A stretch of DNA of 64,000 bases from Brachionus manjavacas (lineage: Eukaryota; Rotifera; Eurotatoria; Ploima; Brachionidae): the NCBI GenBank assembly GCA_019054805.1, contig JAHQIY010000008.1, positions 3,581,501-3,645,500 of the forward strand, written 5' to 3'. This document shows, piece after piece, positions 11,899 to 22,751 of the stretch (position 1 is the stretch's first letter; the number at the start of each line of letters is the position of its first letter). A program made the position numbers and the translations under genes. A model generated the notes under the pieces. The model worked only from the letters and a program-made list of their open reading frames with translations. It did no database searches and was not told the DNA's origin.

Positions 11899-13668
11899 AT
11901 TTTTTCAAGATTTTATTTAATCATATTTTTTTGTTAATTATTTATAGCTATTTTTGGGATTTATTCCCAAAATAAAAAAAGTAATCTTTTAAAAAGTGAT
12001 ATTTACTTTCAATAAAATTTTATGACTATCAAGCAAAACTAAGGTAATTTTTCCTCCAAAAAAAAAAATTTTTATTCAAATTTAAAAAAGAAATTATTTT
12101 ATAATTGTATCTATTTTTAGCTTTTTAAAGATTTTTTTTATTTTGGGAGACAACGAAAAGACTTGTTTGAAATCTTTCACTGAATGTCCTATGAATTTTT
12201 TTTAAAGCCCAGACTTTAAATTGTTTTATTTACTTTAATAATTAAATTATTTAGAAATCAATTGAGGTTTAATTTATTAAGTTTTAATTAGATATTAATG
12301 ATGCGCCTGTGAACAGAGCAGAATTTTTTGACTGACGTTTTCATGATCTTCATTTTCTTTTAATTTTTTATTTAATAAATTTATTAGACAAAATTTTATT
12401 TTATTAAGTTTTATTAAATAGTTATGTGAGAAAAAAACTAGCAATCTATTATAAAAAATCAAAAAACATTAGACTTCATCGTTTAAGATTAACACCAGAT
12501 AACTTAGAAAAATTGACCATGATAAAGTGTTATTTAAAAACATTAAAATATAAGAACTAAATGGTTTAATTTTTTGTCTTTGAATTTAAAAAATGTATCC
12601 AATGTTGAAATAAAATAGAAAAATTGCGATGTTTCAAATATTTTTTCAGTCTCAAATAAAAAAATAATTTCAAGTTAATATTGTAAGCATTTTCATATTT
12701 TAAATTAAACTTGTAAGTGAAATAGAACAAGTTTGGTTTTTAATTGAATAATTGAAAATATTGAGAATTTCAAAATTAAAAAGAAAAAAAATTTCTTTCT
12801 TTTTTTGATAAATCAAAATTTACTAAAATACACTATCTTTTTTACCTAAAATAAAAACTTTATTTTATTTTTGGTAAACAAAATCAATAATAACTCCATC
12901 AAAGAATGCTTAGAAAATATAGGAAATGAGACTTATAAAAAAAATGCTGATAGAACTAACCAAGTCCCACTAAAGGAAAAGAAAGAAAATCTTACCTCAA
13001 GTGAAAATCCATCGGTCAACTGGTTATCCCCCAAATACTAGTAAGAAATCGGTCCTAAGTGAACTAAACGAAATACTAGGAAATGAAAATGATGCCATAG
13101 AAAACTTAGAAGATCTTGAAGAAACAATAAATGATAAGATCAAAGAAATCTTAGTACAAAATCGTGAATATAAGAAAGATGGAAATTTTGAGCCAATTAA
13201 GATTTTTTTATTTCAGGATCAATGACCAAAAAAAAATAAGAAAAAATCCTACAACTATTAACGAAAGCTTTCTAAACAAAAAAAGGAAGAAAAAAATAAA
13301 CATATATTTACCAAATTGCCATTTTACTTGTTTAGATCGTCTTTTTTTTTGTTGTTTGAATTTTTGTTTTAATCTCATTAAAGCCACAACATACTAATTT
13401 GAAAATTATACTAGGAGGTTTTCTTTAATTATATTAAATCATGTGACTAACACAATTATGAAAAAATTTAAATTTATTCTCTAAAATCTTTGATCATAGC
13501 ATTTCGGACTTGTCCGCAAATATTACTTTTACTTTGTCGATATTCGAAATCAAAGATATTTGCTTTCATATTTTGATCAAGTCCTGTTTTTAGCCAAAAT
13601 AGGTAATCACAATAGCTTGTAATTTAGAACGATTTTCTGATATAATTAATAATTTTAATTCATTAAAT
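11899..13668. other. Intergenic AT-rich DNA
   Basis: No supported gene. A 74-codon open frame at 13001-13225 (+) has charged, coil-like composition, and a coding-like stretch precedes it in another frame (12889-13050). There is no recognisable domain or splice site, so it may be the trace of a decayed element. The rest is A/T homopolymer-rich sequence. Confidence 0.5.
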
Positions 13669-14324
13669 ATAAAAAAAATTTAGTCTTTTTTAAAACCATT
13701 TGTTTTATAACATAGTACTTCCGTCAATTTTGAAAAATCATTGCATTTTTTGAACAAACTTGATCTTTGTTGTTCACGTAGTTTAAAACCTTCAAAAATT
13801 TCTAAAATTTTTTCGGTTGACAGCCCAATATTATCACTAACTCCAGGTATACTATCGATATGATCGTCTTTAAAACATAATAGTTTTTGGTTAAATGTTC
13901 ACGACACAACCTTTTTCCTCTCGGAATTAAAATGTCTCGTTTCATATAAATATCAATAGTAGCTTCAAGTGATAAAACTGACATTCGTTTAGAACCAGTT
14001 TTTCTTTCACAAATAAAATATAAACAAATTTTTTTCAAAAAGGTGTATTTACATAATTCAAGATCATAATTTAGTGAACATAAATGCAAAATATTGCAAT
14101 AAAATGTGTTTCCGGACAAAGCTTGATAAAATCCTTTAAAAAAAACTATAATTTATTATTTTAAGTCTTCATCTTCATATCTGAAATTTTAGGCCAAATT
14201 TCAATGGAGATCCGGCACCGTCCTTAGAGGTTTCGGACTTTTTCAGTGGCGAGTTCAATTTTTTGCCTTTTTCATTTTCTATTATTTCATTCTGTTTCAA
14301 TTCTTTGTGTTGGTCATAAGTCAT
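13669..14324 (-). pseudogene. Decayed DDE transposase N-terminal fragment (Harbinger/ISL2EU-like)
   Basis: On the minus strand an ATG at 14322-14324 opens a 49-codon lysine/glutamate-rich stretch. Further downstream lie CERKTGSKR, LSLEATIDIYMKRDILIPRGKRLCREHL (about 13890-14000), and in a shifted frame IPGVSDNIGLSTEKILEIF and FKLREQQRS (13700-13860). The pattern of a zinc-binding cysteine region, a helix with IPxGxRxCxxHL, then a short helical segment is one I associate with the N-terminal part of animal DDE_Tnp_4-type transposases. At least one frameshift separates the pieces, and the catalytic domain is absent downstream, where sequence becomes plain AT-rich. Family assignment is tentative. 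Confidence 0.4.
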
Positions 14325-14646
14325 TTTGATCAGCGACTAGTTTATTTTTGCGTATATAAACTTTTTATGAGTAGTGTTGAAGACCGAACTAAGCCCATGT
14401 GACCTGCCAAATAAAAAATTTGATTTCAAATAATTAAAAAAATTTTTTTCGTTGTTTTTTAGATTGTTTTTTTTTTACTAAATTGGCCTCCGCCAAACAC
14501 AATTTTTTATTATCAATAGGTTGTTTTGTACGTAAAATTTATTTGTAACACACGAGAAATGATCATTTTAATTAATAAATTCATTTGCTGGGAATTAAAT
14601 ACTAGCTGAGAATTTTGACTAGATTGATTTTTAAGAATTTGTATTA

Positions 14647-15589
14647 CAGTCAATCCTCCGTACAACGAAACCCCATAGAACGAATTCGATTATCAGAACC
14701 GATTTCGATCAATGGAAAATGAATACTTTTTATTTTCTATAGAACGAATTTCGATGCAACGAAAACCCGATACAACAAGGTTCTTCTAACGAACCAATTA
14801 ATCTTTTTCTTAAGAAATAAAACTTCATACAACGAAAAATCAAAAAAAATTCGCACCTTTATATTATAAAAAAAATCTTGAAATTTAATTAACTAATTGG
14901 AAATAAAGCAAAAATTTAATTGTTCTTTATTTGACTTTATCTATATTCTTTCAATAAAAAATATATATTTATAATACATTCGAAAAGCTGGTTTCAATAG
15001 TGACTTTTTATTTGATTTAACCAACGACTGCGACTCTAAAGACGAATTTAAAGAATTATCTCCATTCGAAAAAAAAATAGATTTCGAAAAATATGCTTAT
15101 GTTTCAGTCGACTCAAATTTAGCAGCACGTGGTTCGCTTTCTGATTTGCAAATTTTAAATACAGTTGCTACAAAAAAAGAAGAATCAGACAATAGTGACA
15201 GTGAAATTGAAGAGTTAACTCAACCGAAAAAGTCAATCATTAGTTCAAAAGAAGCAATCGAACGAATTAACGATTTAAAAGATTTTTTTTTTAAATATAT
15301 GATTCATCAAATATCGTTAACTTTTTGTTTAATATTGAAAATTTGGTAATTGAAAAAAGTTGTAATAAACAAACAACTATTACTTCGTATGTTAAAAAGG
15401 ATTAATTTTTCTTTTCATTTTATTTTTTTAAAATTTTTTCACCTTTTTCATTTATTTTAATAAAAATTAAAAATAAAAAATCTTAAAATTTATTCAATGC
15501 TTTTGTATGGGATTTTCGATAGAACGAATTTCGATACAACGAATATAAAAATTTCCGCCCAACTTTGTCGTTATATCGAGGATTGACTG
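14647..15589 (+). mobile_element. Pogo/Tigger-type DNA transposon, internally deleted, TA target duplication
   Basis: The left end reads CAGTCAATCCTC and the right end is its inverted copy (GAGGATTGACTG), each flanked by TA (14645-14646 and 15590-15591), as expected for Tc1/mariner-superfamily insertion. Subterminal repeats of the type GAACGAATTTCGAT and ACAACGAA occur near both ends. The 943-bp element retains only the last part of a transposase (about 15000-15404), so most of the catalytic region has been deleted. The right end abuts the start of the capsid-like frame of the parvovirus-like insertion, suggesting that pogo inserted into or beside that sequence. Confidence 0.85.
15003..15404 (+). 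pseudogene. C-terminal fragment of a pogo/Tigger-like transposase
   Basis: An open frame from about 15003 to 15292 encodes the acidic linker and helix typical of the end of pogo/Tigger/CENP-B-related transposases (YVSVDSNLAARGSLSD, then SSKEAIERINDLKDFF). A shift in the T-rich run near 15284-15292 moves the remainder to another frame ending KQTTITSYVKKD at 15404. That terminal motif matches the PCNA-interacting-peptide pattern Q-x-x-I-x-x-Y, and pogo transposase is known to bind PCNA through such a motif. DNA-binding and DDE segments are missing. Confidence 0.7.
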
Positions 15590-15599
15590 TAATTGAAAA

Positions 15600-16840
15600 T
15601 TATAATTGTTCAGTATTAGAACAAAATATAACAGAAGAACCAGAACTAATGGATAGTATGGAAACACCTGATACAAGCATGAGAGCAGGAGGCTCATCAG
15701 GAATTGGCCATCATGGAGGATATTATGGAAATGCTTCAAGACATGTAGGATTTGAAAAATCAAGATTAGAAAGAGAAGTAGCAAAATCAAATAACAGAAA
15801 AGATGAAATAACTTACTGGGGAATGTCAATATACAATTCAGACTATGATTATAATCCACCATATGTACAAGACATATTATTACCTGGTACAGCTATCAAA
15901 AGTGGATTAGTAAAACTAAACTATGGCTACGAAAAAACTACAATGCAATATCTTTATAATGTAAGTAATAGTACATCGCTTTGTAACCAAATATATTGCT
16001 GGGCATTAAATCTTTACGTAAAAGACTTTATTGATCATTAAACTCTGACTGCAGATAGTGGAAGAATAAGACAATTTTCAAAAATTAGTTTAGCAGAAAT
16101 ACATGTTGAAGTTGAAATACATACAAAAAAAGGATCAATATATGAAAATGAATGGATGATGGAACAATGGAAAAATATGACAGATCCAACAGTAGAAGAT
16201 ATGAGATCATTAACAAAAGAATTAACATGGAAACCACAATATTTAATATACAGAGATGCTGAAGGAGAACATTCAACTAATAATAGTAATATACCATCTA
16301 ATACAGAATATGGTACACCTGGAACAGAAATGAAACCAAGCAGAAAAATTCAAAGTGTTAGAAAAAAAGATAGAACTACTGATATAGTAAGTAGTGGATT
16401 TAGTTTTACAAGAAAAGTAACTAGTGGAGGACCTTATTATTTAACACCAGCAAAAATATGGTAATTAAAAGATACAAATATAGCTGCATTAATAAACGAA
16501 ATTGAAGGCCAATCAGTAGATTCAACAGGAAATTTAGTTAAATAGCCTGAATACTTTTACTTTTTAGTAGGACCTCTAAATGCAGATATGGTATCATGTG
16601 AAATGGATAAAACAGAAGCATTAACTCCTAATTTTCATACTGATTTCATATTAAAACATCTGCTACATGGTTATGTATGGAAAACTCTAAAGTAAGTGAC
16701 ACAATAGGAAGAATAAAAGATGACCATTATTATAAAGCTAATGCAAGTTTAAATATGGATATAATACAAACTTATTGTAACCACTGAACAGCATAGTGGA
16801 GAAAGACTGAAATCACAATAATAGGTAACAATACAATGCA
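15600..16840 (+). pseudogene. Parvovirus-like capsid (VP-like) relic, endogenous viral element
   Basis: One frame stays open from about 15590 to 16690 except for isolated stops at 16039 (TAA), 16462 (TAA) and 16543 (TAG). A frameshift follows near 16680 with further stops after it. The product starts with a Gly/Ser/His-rich segment (RAGGSSGIGHHGG) and continues with beta-rich, Asn/Thr/Tyr-rich sequence (ITYWGMSIYNSDYDY, KSGLVKLNYGY), as in small-virus capsid proteins. No signature motif proves the assignment. It is inferred mainly from the facing replication-protein relic and the ambisense layout, which matches ambidensoviruses. Its 5' end touches the pogo insertion. It is broken and not expected to be functional. 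Confidence 0.5.
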
Positions 16841-17043
16841 AGAAAAAGAAAAAAAAAGCTGCCAAGTTCAAACCTCTTATCGTTTGTATTAATTGTAAAT
16901 AGTCTAATTTATTAAAAATTTGAGCCGGCTTCTAGCGACCCTAGTTGTCCGTCTCATTTTTAGTTAAGTTAATTTTAAATAAAAGATTTAAATTTAATTA
17001 TAATTTTATTGAAATAAATTAACCATTAAAAAAACATAATTTT
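16841..17043. other. Tail-to-tail spacer of the viral-like element
   Basis: About 200 bases lie between the 3' ends of the + strand capsid-like and - strand replication-like frames. AATAAA-type signals are present toward both sides (AATAAAAG near 16977 on + and CAATAAAATT on - near 17005). Polyadenylation signals in a shared spacer are what an ambisense densovirus layout would have. Confidence 0.4.
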
Positions 17044-18718
17044 TTATTCAAATAATAAATCATCTCTTGAAACTTCTTGAATATTTTCCGATATCCATCC
17101 ATCTGGGAAATAACTTCTTAAATTTTCACTCATTCTATCAGTCTGAGTTTCTTCTGGTTCCTCATCAAATACAAAAGATTCTGGTGATTGAGGCTCCTCT
17201 TCTTCTGTTACATCAGAATCGTTTTGACTAATATTTGATAAAACATCTTCTATCTCTACTCTTTGAGATTCCTTTTCTTCTAACATGTCCAAAAACATAT
17301 TCCAATTAATTGGATTTCTAATTAACTTAGCTGCTTAAAATTTTTTACTCGTCCAACCAAGGAGTTTTTGGTTTAGAATATAAATTTCGATATTGAAGGG
17401 AATCCATATCAAACAAAAAATAACGCCGACTAAGTTCAGGCTTCTTGTTGACTAGAGAGCTAATAGACTGATAATCCACAAACTCGTCTGGGTTTAAAGA
17501 TATAAAAAACCTTTCTATTTTTAATATTATATCTTCAATACAAGACTTATTCTTAGCCAATCTTACATTAAGACCTGTACCACTTAACTGTTCTTTTAAC
17601 ATGCAAAGGGTATCATTAAGAATAATTTTTCTATGTAAGGATATCCACTTACATTCTTCTATTACAATAATACTAATAGCTGCTCTAGCAGCTGAATCAA
17701 ATTTTAAAATATCCTCTTTAACAAATAGGGTACCAGGCCATACATGGTATGGTCCATAATTCATGGCGAGAATATCGCACATGGTCGTTTTATATGTTTC
17801 TGCTGCACCAGCAAAGATTACAGCGTACCCAGAATTAGTAGGATGAGCACTAATTTTTATTCTTAGATCTCTAATAAATTCCAAAAATGGTTTAAAAGGC
17901 AATAGTTTGCGAATATCTGACTTAGATAAAGGAAGATTATCATCTTCTTTCAGTCGCTGGTCTTCACAAGACTGTAGATAATTATAAAAATCCTTTTTAA
18001 GTCTTAATTTTATACAATCGCTTTTCCATTGATTGTAATAAGGATAAGCATTTCTAAATTCTTGCATCTCAGCTTGAGTATGCTTTGGTTTATTTTTAAT
18101 ATCTTGTAAAATAGATATCACAGATTTCCTATTACTTGGACGCCATAAAACAGACTTATCCTCAAACAATACTTTTTTTCTTTTAATATAATTAATGGTA
18201 TTCTCAAAATGAGAATCGTCCTTAATTTGCGTAAAATGCATGGTTATTCCCGTGGATTAGTTATGCCCATCGCTTCTAGCGAAGATTTAGACATATCTCT
18301 TACATTTCTTAAAAATAAATTAAAACCTATCTTAATAGAAAATAATTCTCCTACCTTTTGGAGATGCGTGGTATCCCCAATATGTGCCAATGTCCCTTGA
18401 CGTTTTCCTTCGGTTCATCATAGCCGATTAATCTAATTGAATCGAATAATTGATGAATAATAGAAGAATTGGCATATTGATAATCGAGCGTAATTTGTCT
18501 TATTGGTTCAGTTCGTTGAACCTTAGGAGCTGGCGATAATTCGTCATCGTCTTCCAAGCTTCTTTTTTCGATTTTAATCGATGATTGGCACGGTTTAACT
18601 GATTAGATCCATCACTCGGTCTAAAAATTGACTCTTCTCTGCAATAATTCTCAACATTTGGTCGAAGATTTGCAGATGGAAACATGTAATTTGAATTTTG
18701 TGTATATTTTCCCATCAA
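17044..18718 (-). pseudogene. Parvovirus-like NS1/Rep relic with HUH-like and SF3 helicase segments
   Basis: Minus-strand frames run from 18718 to 17044 in at least three pieces. The first (18718-18351) ends in KGHWHI, matching an HUH nuclease metal-binding pair. After a break, the piece at 18241-17345 (298 codons) begins with a segment containing INYIKRK, a candidate for the Tyr-bearing nuclease motif. It then has a superfamily-3 helicase-like core: GAAETYKTT as a Walker A variant (about 17780-17806) and IIVIEECKW as Walker B (about 17650-17675), followed by an arginine-rich end (SRRYFLF). A last piece (17298-17044) is acidic and Ser/Glu-rich. HUH plus SF3 is the architecture of parvovirus NS1/Rep and related replicators. 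In-frame stops and frame changes show decay. The exact virus group is uncertain; other Rep-bearing elements are possible. Confidence 0.55.
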
Positions 18719-20872
18719 GAATATTTATTTATTAGAATATTTAAAATTTATTCTTTTATTTAAAAGTCTACGTCTTTTTAATTTTTTTAATTTCCTTTCT
18801 AAACATTTTTTCTCCACGTTTCCACTTTGACATTTTAAATAAAAAAAGCTTATTTTGAAATGAATTATATATTTTAAGCTCAGTCTTTGTTACACACTTA
18901 ATCATCTAAATGCTTCTTTGAAAATCGTTTAATTGTTTAAATATTTTTAAAATCCACGAGCCGATTAATTTTGATTTTTTCTAAACACTGTCTCGCTAGA
19001 ATTCAAATTGTTGATTCAGTGAAAATTTCTGTTGGCCCAAAAATTTTTTTACAAGCAATTCAAGTCTTTCAACTTGCATTTTCATGTTTTTACATGTTTA
19101 GAATTTACCTAAATTTAGTCTTATTAATATTTAAATTATATAAAAGCTTTTTTTTTTATTTTATTTATTACTTTATACTGAGTTATTCACGACAAAATAA
19201 GATAAATCATGTATTCTTTTAGTAAAACTAAAAATTTTTAGAACATCTTTCAAACCATTCTATATCACAAACTCTGTGAAAAATTGGTTTAAAAATTTAC
19301 CAAAATTCTCAAGTTTAAAAACACTTTGTTAATCATTTAAATTTTAGTTTATTAATTAAGTCTTAAAATTTAAATGAGTACAATAAAAAAGTTTTTTTTT
19401 CCTGTGGTCCGTATCCGAAATTCTGGATATTTGGTATTGAACGGTTGCATCAGGAAAGTGGTGGAAGCCAACCGTAAAAACTGAACCGTAAATTCTTTTT
19501 TATTTGAAAGATCTGTGTAGCAAAACTAAAAGTCTAAGAGCTAAGGTCTCCATTGCGCGTGAAAGAGCATAAAATTTTGTCCATTAAAACACTTGAACGG
19601 ATTTTTTTAAAATTTTCCTTCGGTCTCTTAGGGGTGGTTCGTGTTTTAGTATTAACCTTGTGAAGCGCCTAGGTAATCTAAAATAATTTAACAAAATCAA
19701 AAACCAAAAAAAAAATAAAAAAAAATTTTTATTGACAAAAATATAATAAAAAAACAATTATCAAATCTAGATTTTTTTCTGTAATAAAAAAAGCCTTTTA
19801 TATGCGTTAAAACAATAATCGTAACAATAGAAAATAAATAGAAAATAAGAAAATAAGTAAAATTTAAGTTAAATTCTTTTACGCTGTGAACTTTTACGTT
19901 TGTACATTTTGAGGAAATTTTACTATTCTTTCTTTTAAGCGAACCCATTCAAAGCCAAGGGTCCATTCGTGAGTGATGCTTTTTCACTAATTTTTTAAAT
20001 TGAAACAATTTTTTATTTAGTTTTAATGATGTTAAGTTTTACTGTTTTAATGCATTTTTATACTTATTTTACATTTAATTAAAGTTATCATTTAAGTGTT
20101 AATAAGTTATTTGTCAATAAGTATTAGGTAATAGTTTTCTTAATAGATAAAGATGAGAACAAATATAATTTTTTTTTTCTATTGGAAAAACTATTTTTTC
20201 TTTAAGAATTAAAGAAAAATTTAATTCTTAATTGTGTAAAATTTATTATTATTATTTGTTAAATTTATTGTGTAAAATATTTTTTCTATTAGAAAAAATA
20301 TAAGCCAAATGTTATAAAAGAATATTCAAAAACGCTATTAGAGTTAAGTTCGAATTTTTTTTTTGTTAAAACCTTTGGGCTTTCGCCCCTTAAGGGTTAT
20401 TTCTATTAAAATAAGAGAAATAAAATTAAAAAAAAAATAAGTTCAATTTTACAAGTAAATTAAAGAAAAAACATAATTTCAGTTTCTAATTTTTGAGAAT
20501 TTAATTTTACTGATAAAGATTAGAGAAAAGGATATCAGTTGTGGCTCACAATCAGAGAGGAGTTTTCTTAGAACCTCCTCTCCTTATACAGCTAGTACAT
20601 TCTATATATTCATAAACAAGTTATTGAATCAACCGATAGTGAGTTATTGCTTTATAAATATATCTAATATTAATCTCGTACATTCTTATACATGTTTTAG
20701 TAAAAAAGTAAAACCGGTTAATTTGTAAAATTACTGATTTATTAGTAAACTTGTAAAATAACTAAACGAAAATAAAAATTGACATATTTACTGATTTTAT
20801 TATTTTTTTAGTAAATTACTTAATAAAATTTAGAAAATTACTGAAGTATACAGTTAAAAAACAAATATCATT
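18719..20872. other. AT-rich intergenic DNA between the viral relic and the integrase element
   Basis: No supported gene. Two hydrophobic open frames (18971-19222 + and 19697-19948 -) are dominated by Phe/Leu/Ile codons expected by chance from T-rich sequence. About 19400-19680 is somewhat richer in G+C and contains a near-direct repeat of AACCGTAAA, perhaps an old repeat. A small imperfect hairpin around GGGCTTTCGCCCC lies near 20375-20400. Confidence 0.5.
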
Positions 20873-22600
20873 TTATTTATTTTTACAATTTGAGTTACTA
20901 CCATGGCAACGTGAATTACATAAAACTCCAGCCTTTTTGCATGTACAACGATTTGTAAGGCAACCGGCTGTACAATTACATTTAAGTATCCCTTGTCCCC
21001 CACCAATTGATAACTCTTTTACGGCTTCTCTTACACTCAACTGCTTATCTAACTTTATATCTAATTCTATACTACATTCTTTTCCCAAATCAAAGCCGTT
21101 TCTTGCAAATAACACATTCAAAACTCCAGCTTCACATGCTAGCTCATAGAGCGATTTTGAGTAATCTTTGTCCACAATACGACAAATAAGATTCGGAGCT
21201 TCGCTTAAGCCTTTGTCCACATCAGATATTGGGAGGGCTACGTAATCTCCTATAGAAACTTCTGGAATATATATTTTGCTTCTTGTTTTCATGGATTCGG
21301 CTTGACGAGCTTGATTTGTCCTAAAACTTTCACGAATTCCTAATAAAGCATTGGCATTCTTTATTATGTGATCAGTAGGCATTTCTTCAACTACTTCAAT
21401 TCGAAAACGGGTTGTTAACTCATCTAATCCATAATCATTTGGATTAAATAACTCGTCTGGAGCATCAACATCTTCGCTTTCAGGCAAATTTAAGCATAAA
21501 TCAGCTTCAATGCCTTCATAACCAAAAGTTTCGAATAATTGTTTTGCACTTTCAAGTTTTGACAACTCTTCCACAGGAATATTAGTTGATGAAAGCCCAA
21601 GTGGTGTTTCAATACCAAACAAAGCTTTGTATGGAGTACATTTTATGCCAGTATGATGAGAATGATTTTTTCGAAGCTGCACAAATTTTAGCCCGATTGT
21701 CCATTTAGTTGATTTGTTTTCATGCAACCAAGTGGCTAACATTTTTTTTATCGGCATTAGCTCGTTCAACACTTCCTTGAGATTGAGGATGACGACCTTT
21801 ACCATGGACGAATGACAAATTAGACCATAATTGTTTTAATGCTTTAATTACTTGATTTCGGAATTCTCTTCCATTATCGGATTTTTAAATAACTGGAACG
21901 CCAAAAATGGTAAAAATATCAACAAGAACATTAGCGACTTCGAATGCTGATTTATTTTTCAAAGGCCGTAAAACTATAAATTTAGTAAAATGGTCTTGAT
22001 AGACCATAAGCCATTTGTACTCACCGTCAGGTAGACTTTGAAAATCAATCAAATCCATTTGAGCTCGCCTGTTGAAATTTTCACTTATTATTGGTTTGAC
22101 TACAACTCCAGTTGTTTTATTCCTTTTTTTATTCATTACACATTGATTGCAAGAAACGAGAAAAGCTAAATTAATTAATTGATTAATTTATTTACCAATT
22201 AAAGGAAAAGAGAAGAGTCATGCTACTTTTTTCACTCATACTTTTTTAAAATAGAATTTTCTTAATTTACCTGTCATCATTTCAGTCGTAATGTTAAGAT
22301 GATTTTTGTTACAGGCTTGTAACATTAGATCACGACATTTATGGCCAATTTGAACATGGATTCTGTAAATTGTTTCAAAAATTTGCTCGTATGGTACAAG
22401 AAAACGGATAGTTTCGTCTTTTTGCTGACATTTTAAAATTATTTTTTTTTGTGTCCCCGACTTTAAAAATTTCATATTTGTTTATAATGTAATATTCTCT
22501 ATTCGTCCTACCCTTTGTTTTAGCTAGAGCTTGTTCGATCGAATCAATCATTGCTTGATAATCTGCAAGAGTTGTGACAGTTCTTGTTTTTTTTCGTTTT
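20873..22600 (-). pseudogene. Ginger/KRBA2-type integrase element with CXC cysteine-rich tail
   Basis: Read on the minus strand, the relic holds in order: helical N-terminal coding traces (22600-22480, frame-shifted); an HHCC zinc finger with IHVQIGH and, after a probable 105-nt intron (22166-22270), CNQC; then a DDE integrase core. The catalytic residues are visible as QMDLIDF, KSDNGREF and HPQSQGSVERAN (E). The C-terminal domain (IGDYVALPISDVDKG, RIVDKDY) is followed by a cysteine-rich end (CNCTAGCLTNRCTCKKAG...CNSRCHG) resembling the CXC-like module of KRBA2/SCAND3 proteins and their Ginger-like relatives. Damage is light: one TAA before the second aspartate (about 21885), one frameshift in an A8 run near 21774, and frame changes in the N-terminal part. 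The downstream 310-codon frame (21805-20873) is fully open. Terminal repeats were not found. Confidence 0.75.
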
Positions 22601-22751
22601 TTTGAAGTTCTTCTTCAATCGATTTTGCTTCAAAAAAAGTATAAAATTTTTCTCTGTGCAGTTGTTCCTGGTCAACCTCAAGCATCGGAGCTTGTGTGTC
22701 CACAAGAGTAGTAACGAAAGAAAAGAGAATAACGAAAATAAACAAATTCAT

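Noticed and set aside
15600..16690. Possible stop-codon reassignment (TAA/TAG read as Gln) in the capsid-like frame
   Set aside because: The first three in-frame stops are TAA or TAG with no frameshift, which looked like a ciliate-type code. But a frameshift and a TGA follow near 16680-16790, normal CAA codons are used, and the replication-like frame on the other strand is broken too. Ordinary decay explains it.
18971..19948. Two hydrophobic small proteins (18971-19222 + and 19697-19948 -)
   Set aside because: Composition is what T-rich or A-rich DNA yields by chance. There is no signal-peptide context, splice site or family resemblance.
20370..20402. Hairpin GGGCTTTCGCCCC resembling a bacterial-type terminator
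   Set aside because: The genome is eukaryotic, the stem is imperfect, and no gene ends there.
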